DNA from: an uncultured Chloroflexus sp.
Lineage (GTDB): Bacteria > Chloroflexota > Chloroflexia > Chloroflexales > Chloroflexaceae
Direction: 5' to 3'
Assembly (NCBI RefSeq): GCF_937129525.1
Contig: NZ_CAKZNK010000057.1
Span: 1 to 64,000 of the forward strand
Length of the DNA stretch: 64,000 bases
The translations under genes and the position numbers were made by a program. This document shows, in pieces, positions 43,368 through 53,000 of the stretch; the first letter of the stretch is position 1; each line of letters begins with the position of its first letter. The notes beneath the pieces are model-generated. The model worked only from the letters and a program-made list of their open reading frames with translations, ran no database searches and was not told where the DNA came from.

Positions 43368-45596
43368 ATGGATCGTCACGCACAGTTGTCTCCATCAATC
43401 CGGTTTGCGAGTCTTGAACTGCGCAGTCTGAGCCTTGCTCGCGCGCTGGCGGCATATCTCGCGATTGCCTTGATTGTGATCGGAGTCAACTGGCTGATCG
43501 CAAATACCGGCCAATCACTCACGATTGCGCCCGCCAGCGCGAGTCGCTGGTTGCTTGCCGGACTCAATCAGGTTGAGTCCAGCGATTCAGGCGATTTCCG
43601 CTGGACGGACGGCGAAAGTCAGGTCTGTTTCGAGGAATTGGGTTTGGCCCCACGCAGTCTGGTGACTGCGCGGATAGCCGGCGCATATGCCCGTTCACCA
43701 GGCATTGAAACGGTGACCCTTGGCGCCGGTCGCGCCGCGCCAGTGACAGTTGCGCTGGCGCCTGAGCTACGCCGTTACACGCTCTTGACTGGTGTCGATC
43801 AGCAGATCGGCGCGCAGGTTTGTCTGAATATTCAGAGCAATGCAGTGCGCGATCCCAATAATCCACGCTGGTTGGGGGTGCCGGTATACGGCGTAAGTTT
43901 AACGCCACTTCCGGCTGCTGGAACGATTGTTCCTTCATTTGGCAGCATTGGTGTCGGCCTGGCTTTAGCTCTGGGCTGGCTGGCGCTTTTGCATCTGAGC
44001 GGAGTGCCTTCATTCGTTGCGACCGGTATCGTCACGGTCGGTTGTGGCCTGATCAGCTATAGCCTGATTGGTGGTCTGATCCCGTTTGGCGCCGGCACAC
44101 TGCGCTGGTCGCTACCTACGGTGGTTGGTCTCTGGTTGAGCGTAGCCGGTCTGCTGGGGACGCGCTGGTTCCCCTGGCGCGATGAACGCTGGCGGTTTGC
44201 CGGCGGGATCATCTTCTGGAGTGCAGCCATTCTGATCGCCTTCTGGCTTTTGCAGCAAATCAGTGGACACAGTGGCGTCTGGCCGCTCAAATCACGAGTC
44301 GATCCATCGCCAACCTGGTGGGTGGTGGTACCGATCGGGTTGGCGCTTGTGTGGTTTGGAGCAGGCTGGCAGTTGTTACAGCGTCGGCTGGCGCTGGTGC
44401 CGGTATCCATGTACGTATTGGTTGGAGCGCTGACACTACCGGTAGCATTCGACATTGCAGTGCATGGCCCTGACGCGCCCATTGCGCTGTTTCGCGACAG
44501 TCCGTATGAATACCTGCGCGATACACCGCAGGTGGCCGGCGATCCGATAGGATTCATTGCCAGTTTCGAGACAATTGCGCCCACCCTCTCGGTGCATGGC
44601 AGCACTCATCCGCCGGGAGCGATCCTGTTTCTCTGGCTGATCGAGCAATTTTTGGGGCCTGGGCCGGTCGCGACCAGTTGGATCACCATCGGTTTCAGCG
44701 CGCTGATCCCGCTGGTGGCAGTCTGGTTAGGATGGCGTTTGGGTGATGCCAGACTGGGGTTAGCCGGTGGCATACTGGCGGTTCTCTTCCCTGGGCAAAT
44801 GATGTACAGCGTCACTTCGCTCGATGGCGTGTTTAGCCTTTTGCTGGCTGCCGGCGCGGCTGCCTTTTTTCTGGCGCTTGAGTCGCCGCAGCGCCGGTCG
44901 ATGGCAATCCTGGCCGGCTGCTTGATCGCCGCAGCGCTCTTCATGACCTATGCCGCGACACAACTCTTCTTCTTCGGTGTCACCGCAGCCATCTTTGCGC
45001 TAGCGCGTCACAGGCCGCAGATTGGTTGGCGAGCCGCGCTGATCGCTATTATTCGGCAGGGAGCGTTAGCCGCAGGGGTGATTGTCGTCATCTACCTCTT
45101 CATCTACCTTGCGACCGTCTTTAATGTTATCAGCGCCTCGCGGACGGCAACCTTCATCAACGGCGAGATGGGCGAGATGATGGATCGTTTCCGCGAATAC
45201 GGGCCGCCGGCAACGCCATTCCTGCCGCCAAGTTACGACTATTATCTGCGCTTTGCCGCGGCCAACCTGGTTTCGTATCTGGTCTTTCTTACCCCGTGGG
45301 CGCTCATGGCGCTGAGTGCGCTCTACCTGCGCGCGCAACGCGAACGCTGGCAGCCGTGGTGGGCGGCGCTGCTGGGTTCGCTCGGCGGGTTGGTGCTCGG
45401 TATGTGGCTCAGCGGCCTCTTCAACCGTGAAGTCGAACGGATCTGGATGTTTACGTACCCGCTGGCAGCGGTGCTGGTAGCCTATCACGCGCTCAGCGCA
45501 ACAGCGGACACACAGCGTTGGCGACTGGCAATCTATGCTGGCCTGATGCTGGCGCTCTTTACCCTGATGAAGATGACGCTCTATACCATCTGGTAA
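43368..45596 (+). CDS. GT-C-like multi-pass membrane protein (putative glycosyltransferase)
   Basis: 742 residues from the ATG at 43368 (AGGAAG upstream). A helix (about 25-48) is followed by an extracytoplasmic beta domain (about 55-185) and then about 12 helices. HGSTHPPGAILFLWLIEQF and FPGQMMYSVTSLDGVF are reminiscent of the dolichyl-phosphate-sugar transferase-like families. It resembles the gene at 38411 in architecture but not obviously in sequence. The stop is directly followed by the ATG of the next gene. Donor and acceptor are unknown. Confidence 0.72.
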   Translation: MDRHAQLSPSIRFASLELRSLSLARALAAYLAIALIVIGVNWLIANTGQSLTIAPASASRWLLAGLNQVESSDSGDFRWTDGESQVCFEELGLAPRSLVTARIAGAYARSPGIETVTLGAGRAAPVTVALAPELRRYTLLTGVDQQIGAQVCLNIQSNAVRDPNNPRWLGVPVYGVSLTPLPAAGTIVPSFGSIGVGLALALGWLALLHLSGVPSFVATGIVTVGCGLISYSLIGGLIPFGAGTLRWSLPTVVGLWLSVAGLLGTRWFPWRDERWRFAGGIIFWSAAILIAFWLLQQISGHSGVWPLKSRVDPSPTWWVVVPIGLALVWFGAGWQLLQRRLALVPVSMYVLVGALTLPVAFDIAVHGPDAPIALFRDSPYEYLRDTPQVAGDPIGFIASFETIAPTLSVHGSTHPPGAILFLWLIEQFLGPGPVATSWITIGFSALIPLVAVWLGWRLGDARLGLAGGILAVLFPGQMMYSVTSLDGVFSLLLAAGAAAFFLALESPQRRSMAILAGCLIAAALFMTYAATQLFFFGVTAAIFALARHRPQIGWRAALIAIIRQGALAAGVIVVIYLFIYLATVFNVISASRTATFINGEMGEMMDRFREYGPPATPFLPPSYDYYLRFAAANLVSYLVFLTPWALMALSALYLRAQRERWQPWWAALLGSLGGLVLGMWLSGLFNREVERIWMFTYPLAAVLVAYHALSATADTQRWRLAIYAGLMLALFTLMKMTLYTIW

Positions 45597-46751
45597 ATGA
45601 TGCGAATTGCGCTCTACAACCTGACAACCACGACCAAAATCGGCGGTGTTGAGAGTTTTGTCTGGGATCTTGCGCGTGAACTGGCGCAGCGCGGGCATGC
45701 GGTCGATATTTTCGGCGGTGTGGGTCAACGGCGTGAACCGGCGCCGGGTGTGCGGGTCTTCACCTTCCCGTTCGTATCGCGTCGGTTTTGGCAATCGTTT
45801 CCATTCTTGCGACGCGCCTATGCGGAAGCCAAATTGCTCGAACGGCTCACCATGGCAATTCCAGCGCTGCCCACCCTGATTCGCGGCCACTACCAGATCA
45901 TTCATCTGCAAAAACCCTACGATCTGGCGCCGGCGTTGCTGGCTCGCCGACTTAGCGGCGCAAAGGTCATTCTCGGTTGTCATGGTGAAGACTTCTATCG
46001 TGGCGATCGCTGGCTGGCCGGGAGGGTTGATGCGGCAGTCTCGTGCTCGCGTTTTAATGCGCAGACCGTCGCCAGGCGCTACGGGTTTACGCCAACGGTC
46101 GTCTTTAACGGAATCGATACTGGCATGTTCCAGCCGCAACCACCAGACTCTACGTTTCGCGAACGATTAGGTCTACCGGCAGATGCGCCACTCTTGCTCT
46201 TTGTGGGGCGGTTGCAACCCTGGAAAGGGGTTGAAACTGCCATTCGCGCTTTGCCCCACATTCCGCGAGCCATTCTGCTGATCGCCGGCGATGGTGAAGA
46301 TCGTTCACGCCTGGCTGCCATCGCCGCAGAACTCGGCCTCAGCGCGCGAGTGCGTTTTCTGGGCAGCGTACCGCGCTGGCAATTACCGGGCCTCTATGCC
46401 AGTGTCGATCTGCTGGTGGCGACCAGCTATGCCAGTGAGACTTTCGGAATTGGCCCGGTAGAGGCGCAGGCGTGTGGGTTGCCGGTCGTGGCTACGCGAT
46501 TTGGCGGTTTTCCTGAGGTTGTCGCCGATGGCCAGACCGGTCTGCTCGTGCCGCCGCGCGATCCGGTGGCTCTGGCTGCGGCAATCAACACCTTGCTGGC
46601 CGATCCGAATCGGCGCGCGGCAATGGCCGCGGCAGCGCCGGTATGGGCGGCCCAGTTTGCCTGGCCGGCGGTGGTTGATCGGATCGAAGCGGTGTACCGG
46701 TCGGTGCTTGAACCGGTTTCAGCGTTTGCAGCAAATGAACGTGGCTCGTGA
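45597..46751 (+). CDS. Glycosyltransferase family 4 (GT-B)
   Basis: 384 residues starting right after the previous stop (ATGATG; either Met could be used). The N-terminal acceptor domain has KIGGVESFVWDLARELAQRGH, the linker is FVGRLQPWKGVETAI, and the C-terminal donor domain has ASETFGIGPVEAQACGLPVV with the E-x7-E motif. It transfers a sugar from a nucleotide sugar in the cytoplasm, probably onto a lipid-linked acceptor. Confidence 0.92.
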   Translation: MMRIALYNLTTTTKIGGVESFVWDLARELAQRGHAVDIFGGVGQRREPAPGVRVFTFPFVSRRFWQSFPFLRRAYAEAKLLERLTMAIPALPTLIRGHYQIIHLQKPYDLAPALLARRLSGAKVILGCHGEDFYRGDRWLAGRVDAAVSCSRFNAQTVARRYGFTPTVVFNGIDTGMFQPQPPDSTFRERLGLPADAPLLLFVGRLQPWKGVETAIRALPHIPRAILLIAGDGEDRSRLAAIAAELGLSARVRFLGSVPRWQLPGLYASVDLLVATSYASETFGIGPVEAQACGLPVVATRFGGFPEVVADGQTGLLVPPRDPVALAAAINTLLADPNRRAAMAAAAPVWAAQFAWPAVVDRIEAVYRSVLEPVSAFAANERGS

Positions 46752-46787
46752 ACTGGCAATCGGTAGCGTCAATGTTGCTCTACCATT

Positions 46788-48002
46788 ATGCGCATCCTTA
46801 TCATCGGTCTCGGTGGTGTAAGCCGACACTTTCGCAACTGGCCTGAACGCGCGCTGGGGCAGGCGCTGGTAGCTGCCGGCCACGATGTCATGGCGCTGAC
46901 CTACTGGCAACCCGATCAACCGCATCTCGGCCTGACCGAGCGGAGCGAAGTGATCGACGGCATTCACGTCCGGCGAGTACGACCTCAGCTCTGGCCGGGG
47001 CGCGAGACGATTGCAACGCTGTCATCATGGCCGCTACCCGACGTGGCTCATGTTATCCATCCGCGCAATGTGCTGGCCCTGCAAGCGGTACGCTGGTTGC
47101 GTCGGCGCGGGGTGCCGGTGGTGTGGACGTGGCTCGGCCCCTATCACGACCGCTGGCTGGTCGATGATCGTGAACGACCTTACGAGTCGCGCGCGCGTCC
47201 GGAAAAGTTGATCTACTCGTTGCCGCAACTGATCGGGCGCGGTCTACGCGATGGACGCTGGCGCGATCACTGGCGCAACTATGCCATTCATCATCCGTTG
47301 CGCGAAGTGACCGAGTTCATTCCCTGTTCGCAACACGAAGCGGAAGTCTTACGGTCGCTCGGATTTCGTCAACCGATGACAGTAGTGCCTCTCTGGCTCG
47401 ACATGGCGTTCATGGAAGGGCCGGCGCCACCGCTTGAGTGGTCGTTCACGCCGCCGATCATTCCCTATATCGGCCAGTTGACGCCACGGAAAGGTTATGA
47501 TCTGCTGGTATCGGCGATGCCGGCGATCATTGCTCGCTATCCACAAGCCAGTTTTGTCTTTGTTACCCATAACCCGGCGCAGCGGGCCGAACTGCAACGA
47601 CTGGCCGGCGAGCTAGGCGTGACTGCCAATCTCCATTTCCTCGGCACATTGAGTGAAGAGCAAAAACTGGCGTTGCTGCGAGCGAGCGCAGTATTACCCT
47701 TTCCTTCGCGGTATGAGGGCTTCGGTCTGCCGGTATTGGAAGGGATGGCGGTAGGAGTGCCGGTCGTCAGCACCAATATTCCGGTGATCAATGAGCTGAT
47801 CTGTGATGGCGAAGATGGCTTACTGGTGCCGTACAACGACGCAGCGGCGCTGGCCCAGGCCATATTGCGCCTGCTTGACGATCAGGCCCTGCGCAGCCGG
47901 ATCATTGCCGGTGGTTGGCGAGCCATTGCTGAACGATTTGCGCCGCAGCGGCTGGTCGAACAGGTGATAAGCGTCTATCGGCGCGTGGCGCGTCGCATTT
48001 AG
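46788..48002 (+). CDS. Glycosyltransferase family 4 (GT-B)
   Basis: 404 residues. The N-terminus is VSRHFRNWPERALGQALVAAGH. The donor domain has PYIGQLTPRKGYDLLVSAMP and the E-x7-E motif in PSRYEGFGLPVLEGMAVGVP. An internal insertion (about 120-180) is Arg-rich. It follows the other GT4 gene by 36 bp and is the last gene of the + strand cluster. It probably acts in the same cytoplasmic assembly of the glycan. Confidence 0.92.
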   Translation: MRILIIGLGGVSRHFRNWPERALGQALVAAGHDVMALTYWQPDQPHLGLTERSEVIDGIHVRRVRPQLWPGRETIATLSSWPLPDVAHVIHPRNVLALQAVRWLRRRGVPVVWTWLGPYHDRWLVDDRERPYESRARPEKLIYSLPQLIGRGLRDGRWRDHWRNYAIHHPLREVTEFIPCSQHEAEVLRSLGFRQPMTVVPLWLDMAFMEGPAPPLEWSFTPPIIPYIGQLTPRKGYDLLVSAMPAIIARYPQASFVFVTHNPAQRAELQRLAGELGVTANLHFLGTLSEEQKLALLRASAVLPFPSRYEGFGLPVLEGMAVGVPVVSTNIPVINELICDGEDGLLVPYNDAAALAQAILRLLDDQALRSRIIAGGWRAIAERFAPQRLVEQVISVYRRVARRI

Positions 48003-48120
48003 CGCCTGGCGTGTCACGCATAGCCGTCACTGCATCGACACGACCGCGAGCTGTTGCAACCGACGCAACTGCGCTCAACAACATGCCTGTAAAGTTGGGC
48101 TGGTAGCGGCAGTTACCACG

Positions 48121-48561
48121 CTATCCATTTAACATCTTTAATATCACGCCTTCGAATTCATCGCATTCGGTTACCAGTGCTTGCACCAGGGCAGCAAAGT
48201 AATTGCTATCGATGAGCTGCATCTCGGCATTATGCATACACGAGTAAACCTGTTTACCACCTATTTCCTCAATACACCAAAAACCTAACTTCTTCTGTGA
48301 ACTTCGCTTCAATAACAGGGTCGAAATATAGTGAGGTATTGCATCGATAGTATCAAAACCGAACATGCTTGGCACAGAGAACTCAAGCGTCGTTTCGTAC
48401 TTTATAATGTACAGCGTTTGGCTCCTGCCAGACTGCATGGTAAACCTGAGCACAGCCCTGCGATCATTCAGGTCGTGGATCCGCCATCCATGTTCGTCAC
48501 AATAGCGCTGGATCGTTAAACGGAAGTTAGCGCCGGCAAAAAGTTGCATGAGACTTGCCAC
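48121..48561 (-). CDS. YbjN-like / secretion-chaperone-fold hypothetical protein
   Basis: 146 residues from GTG at 48561, seven bases after AAGGGAG. No signal peptide or membrane helix. The sequence (ANFRLTIQRYCDEHGWRI, then strand-rich segments SQTLYIIKYE and KLGFWCIEE, then a long helix YFAALVQALVTECDEF) has the helix-strand pattern of the YbjN/type III chaperone fold. The assignment is weak. Base composition is lower in GC than the glycan cluster. It stands alone between two unrelated genes. Confidence 0.55.
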   Translation of the reverse strand: MASLMQLFAGANFRLTIQRYCDEHGWRIHDLNDRRAVLRFTMQSGRSQTLYIIKYETTLEFSVPSMFGFDTIDAIPHYISTLLLKRSSQKKLGFWCIEEIGGKQVYSCMHNAEMQLIDSNYFAALVQALVTECDEFEGVILKMLNG

Positions 48562-48831
48562 GTGATCACTCCCTTGCTGAAAATTGCGAATATCGTCCCT
48601 GCTTGCCGATCACCGGGTCGAATGTACTGCCATTCTCAGGCCGGTTTCGTTGTTTGTTCCACAACACTTTCTCGAAGAGACGATCTGCGGTGTGTGGTGA
48701 ACCACTCTTTAGCAGAGTGACGGGAGTAACGTGGGAAAGTATTATGGCAACCATATTGCTCGACGCGGAGAATGCAGACAAAGTATAGCAATGACGAGAA
48801 GGCTTTGTCAAGGAAAATGATCAAACTATAA

Positions 48832-49647
48832 TCATCGCGATTCTGGCAACCATGCATGGCAATCAGTTCGATAGGCATCAAGCTCGCGATGTTTGCGCAG
48901 CGCATTCAGGTTCATCTGCAACGCTTGCGCACAGAATGCCGATGGATCAAGTTCATATTCAATAACGAACACAGGTTTGCCCGCCTTTACAAAGGGTAAT
49001 AGTAACTCGCACTCCGCATAAGAAAAGCACTCTTCATTGATAATCCAGTCAAAATAAGGTAGCAGATCGGTGATCTGTTCGAGATCATTCTTCAAGCCGA
49101 TCAGCAATCCGCGCTCATGGGCGGCTTCTGCCAGAAAGATGTTGTAAGACAGTTGATCTTCGGCAGTTAACAAAAATCCTGTGTCATTTTTGTATCCATC
49201 TACATTATCGGGATCAACGCCATCACAACCCTTACTCACGGCCAGATCGAGTCGCGCTTGCATAATCGGCTTTAATGCCTCGATGTGTCGGATGTCCAGC
49301 CATCGTTCACCTGGCCATTCCGCCAGCTCTTTTCCCAAAACCTCCGGTGGAAACAGCATCGCATCAGGGCGCCAGTCCTCGCGCGAACCGGCGCTGAAAT
49401 AGCACATGACGAAGATCTCGCGGCGGTGAAGCGCGGCAATTGTTTCGGCTGATGTCTCAAACAGGTCCAGATTGAAGACATCAACATCCAGGTCGAGCAA
49501 AAGATCGCCGCTGTACTGGATCTGCCAGCGCGCCTGGATTGGAAGCTGGCGTTGAGCGCGCGCTGGTGTTGTCGGGGACGGCATTGTCGAGACACAGCCG
49601 ACGGGGCCGAGAACGGCGATCGTGACGATAACGAGCGCGAATCGCAT
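48832..49647 (-). CDS. GH114-type endo-alpha-1,4-polygalactosaminidase-like lipoprotein
   Basis: 271 residues from the ATG at 49647 with GAGGAG upstream; an in-frame start at 49719 has no such site. A short hydrophobic signal (about 3-15) ends in LGPVGC, a possible but atypical lipobox. The rest is a TIM-barrel of the GH114/TM1410 class: VFNLDLFETS, FVMCYFSAGSREDW, GCDGVDPDNVDGY and NEECFSYAEC. Characterised members cut galactosaminogalactan-type polymers. It probably acts on a surface or extracellular polysaccharide. Context: between a glycan gene cluster and the giant surface protein gene. Confidence 0.82.
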   Translation of the reverse strand: MRFALVIVTIAVLGPVGCVSTMPSPTTPARAQRQLPIQARWQIQYSGDLLLDLDVDVFNLDLFETSAETIAALHRREIFVMCYFSAGSREDWRPDAMLFPPEVLGKELAEWPGERWLDIRHIEALKPIMQARLDLAVSKGCDGVDPDNVDGYKNDTGFLLTAEDQLSYNIFLAEAAHERGLLIGLKNDLEQITDLLPYFDWIINEECFSYAECELLLPFVKAGKPVFVIEYELDPSAFCAQALQMNLNALRKHRELDAYRTDCHAWLPESR

Positions 49648-49764
49648 TGAACTCCTCACAGTCAGTTTCGGGATGACAGGTAACGCGAGCCGTAGTAGCA
49701 AAAGCAGGCCGGCTTTCAACAGACAACGATTTCTCTTGCGCGGTCAGCATCATGCAACACGGAC

Positions 49765-49782
49765 TGTAACGTTTTTGTAACG
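49765..49782. promoter_or_regulatory. Direct repeat TGTAACG spaced 11 bp
   Basis: TGTAACG occurs at 49765-49771 and 49776-49782, one helical turn apart, followed by ACATATAGTA, which includes a TATAGT -10-like box. Two half-sites at 11 bp are typical of PhoB/OmpR-type regulators. It lies in the 430-bp divergent region between the GH114 gene and the giant gene; no gene is seen there. Confidence 0.4.
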
Positions 49783-50077
49783 CTACATATAGTACGCTTG
49801 CTCACAAGGAATTCGTTGCCTCGATCATCGCGCGCCAGAAAGGAGTTCACTCTCGATCGATCATCGTTATGCTGGCGGGTGGAATGAACCATACTTCCTG
49901 CCAGGTTTGTAAAAGAGTGTATTTCAGCTTTCTCCGCCATGCTGGCAGATGCTCTGCGATCAGGCGCCGTGAAAAGCCGAAGAAACTCTCAGGAAGTCGC
50001 GCCCCATCATACCCGGTCATTTCGCTACAGTTTCGTCGCCTAACCAGTCATCGCCAGACATGTTGGAGGTTGCCACT

Positions 50078-53000
50078 ATGCGTTTGCAACGCCGTTTCTT
50101 CCTCGTTCTTTCCATTGCGTTGATTGCGCTCTTCTTGCTGCTGATTGCAGCGCGTCTTTATCCGGTTGTCAATCCCGATCCCATTCGCGCCGCCTGGCAA
50201 CGCGCCCTTAGCACCGGCACGTACCGGTTCGAGGCCACGGCAACGATTGTGACTGATCCGGTCACTTCGCCGGTCAATGCTGGCCGCCCGCCGGAAAGCC
50301 AGGAAATTTACCTGCAAGGCAAGGCAAATCTGCCGGAAGAGACTACCGAGCTGCGTTTGTGGACGCAGGGTGGGAATGTTATGACCGGCGAGGGCAGCGT
50401 GACTATGCGGATCACTGCCGGGCAAACGCTGCTTCGCCAGGGAGAGGGCGCCTGGGAAGAGTATAGTGGTCTCGGCGATCTCTACGCTCCTGGTGGTGAT
50501 GCGCTGGGGTATTTGAATGCGGCGCGCGATGTGCAGTTGCTGGGCACGCAGGAGGTAGATGGTCGCCTGGTCACGCGCTACGCTTTCCAGCTTGATGGAG
50601 TTGCGCTCGAACGCTATCTGCGCGAGCGTCAGCAGGCAGCCTTGCAACAGGCCAATCGGTTGCCCCCCGGCGTCGAGTTGCGTCCCACCGAGGAATATAC
50701 GCGCTTGCGGGGCGCGGGCGAAGTGTGGGTGAATGATAGCGGGTTGCCGGTGCGCCAAATCTTGCATCTGAATATGCCGGCCAGTGGCGACCAACCGGCC
50801 AGCCGCGCTCAGTTGATGATGGATTTTGCCGGATTTGGCCCTTTGCCGCCGGGTGAGTTGCCGTTGTTCTGGCAACAGTGGCTCGTATCATTGCAGGCGA
50901 TGAGCGACGTGGTGTTGCCGTTTGCGATTGCATTGGTAGCCGGATTGAGCGCAACTCTTCTTCTGATCCGCTGGCGAGGTTCGCGGCGATTAGCCAATAT
51001 GCTGGCTGCGGCGCTGATTGTGGCGCTGGTTGGCGGCCCCTTGCTCTCGGCGCAGCGTGTTCATGCGATGCAGGTTGAAGTGGCCGGGCAGATTGCGCAG
51101 CAGCGACAGGCACAGGAAGCGCTGGAGCGCGCGCAATCGAGCGAAGTGGAGTTGCCGCCTGGAGTGGCGTCGGCGCGATTGATCGCCGATGTGCTGCTGA
51201 GCGAGGCGCGCGGCGCTGCGACGACCGACACCGATAGCGATGGCTTGAGTGACGCTCAGGAAGCTTTACTCGGCACGAATGCGCAAGTTGCCGGCGATGG
51301 CCCGGCGCGCCTGGCCGCGCTCAACGTTCAGGCCGCCTCCGCGTTGGGCAGCGCGCCGGCAACGCTGGTCGAAGATAGTCGCGATAGCGACGGCGATGGT
51401 CTGACCGACTTTCAGGAGCAGTTTCTCGGCACAAACCGTCTCGAGAGCGACACCGATAGTGACGGTTTGAGCGATTTCGCCGAGGCGGTTGGTTTTGCTT
51501 ACAACGGACGCGACTGGCAGCTCGATCCACTTGCCCAGGATACAAACCGCGATGGCGTGCTGGATAGTCTTGAAGTTATCCGCGTTGGCAATGCGCTGCA
51601 AGCGCGCGATACCGACAGCGATGGCACGCCTAACGCTTTTGACTACGACGACGATAACGATGGTGTACCAGATCGGCTCGATCTCTCGCCGTTAACTCAT
51701 TCTATCAACCAGTCGGCTTTCAACGGCGACCGCGCTTTGTGGCTCAAGTTCGATAATCTGGCCACGAACCGGCTGGTAGCAGTTGATATTCAGGTGCGTC
51801 CGCAGAACCCCGTTCAGCTCTGGTATGCACAGAGCCGCTTCGATTGGCCGCATGATGGCGCCGGGCAGGTACAGGATCGCAATTACAGCACCGACGACAT
51901 CCAAATCTTGCCTTTATTGGAAATCACGATCCCGGCCAATTCGTTCGCTACCCTGCCACCTTACACCAACAACGGCAATGGCAATCTCTCGTCGCCGCTA
52001 CTGAGCGCGCAGGGGATCACGATTCGCCAGTCTGATGCCAGCACGATTGTGGCATATGTGCCGCTCAGTCTGGTTACCGATAACCAGACCGGTCAGCGCG
52101 TGGCGTTTTCGGGTCGCATGCTCTACCAGGGCGCGCCGGCGTGGGGCAACGCGCATCGGGCGCGATTGGTGTGGGCAGTGCAGATGAAGAATGATGTGGA
52201 TGGCTTCGATCAGCCGGGTGTGATTCATGTTTACGACCGCGAACCGTGGTTTCTCACCGGCATTCAGGTGCGCGAAGAGCACGGCGTAAGCGGCATGTTG
52301 CTGGCAGCCGATCCGCAGGCGCAGGGCAACGCAGTGTTGCGCGACGATGCGCTCTTGGGGTTGATTAACGGTCTCAACCAGAGCTTTATGCGCGCGCGGG
52401 CCGATCTGTCGCCGGCAACGCTTGCCAGCCGTTTCCATCGCCTGAGCAACGGCAGTGTCTCGGCAGAGCAACGTTGGGGCTTGCCCAATATCTTTCTGAC
52501 CAGCGCCTACACCCGCAGCGATACGCTGAGTCTGGCGCGCGATGCCGCGACACTCAATCGCAATCTGCTGTTGCAGATACCGGCCTGGGATCAGCCGTTA
52601 ATCCTGCATGCGCGCAGTGAGACCTTCCGCGCGCTGAATATGGATAGTCTGGGTAGCGGTAATGCGTGGTGGTCAGATACCGTCTTGACGATGAATCTGG
52701 CCTGGAGCGGGCAGGATGCGGTGTTGTTGCAGACTGCCAACTATCTCAGTCTGACCGGCTACGAATATAGCGGCGGCGATTGGCGCGCGCTGTCGCCGAC
52801 ACAGACGATTCAGCGGTTTATTGACCGCCATAACGCACAGGCCAGTTCTGACGTTGAGACTCGCGAAGGACAACTGGTTGTCTTGCGCAATTATCTGGCA
52901 GTATTGATTCAGGGCGTGATGGCGCTGGTGGCAAATGGCGAGCAGCGGCCAATGGCCGGTTTTGCCAGCCCCGATGCGTCGTTGGCCCAAATCAACACCG

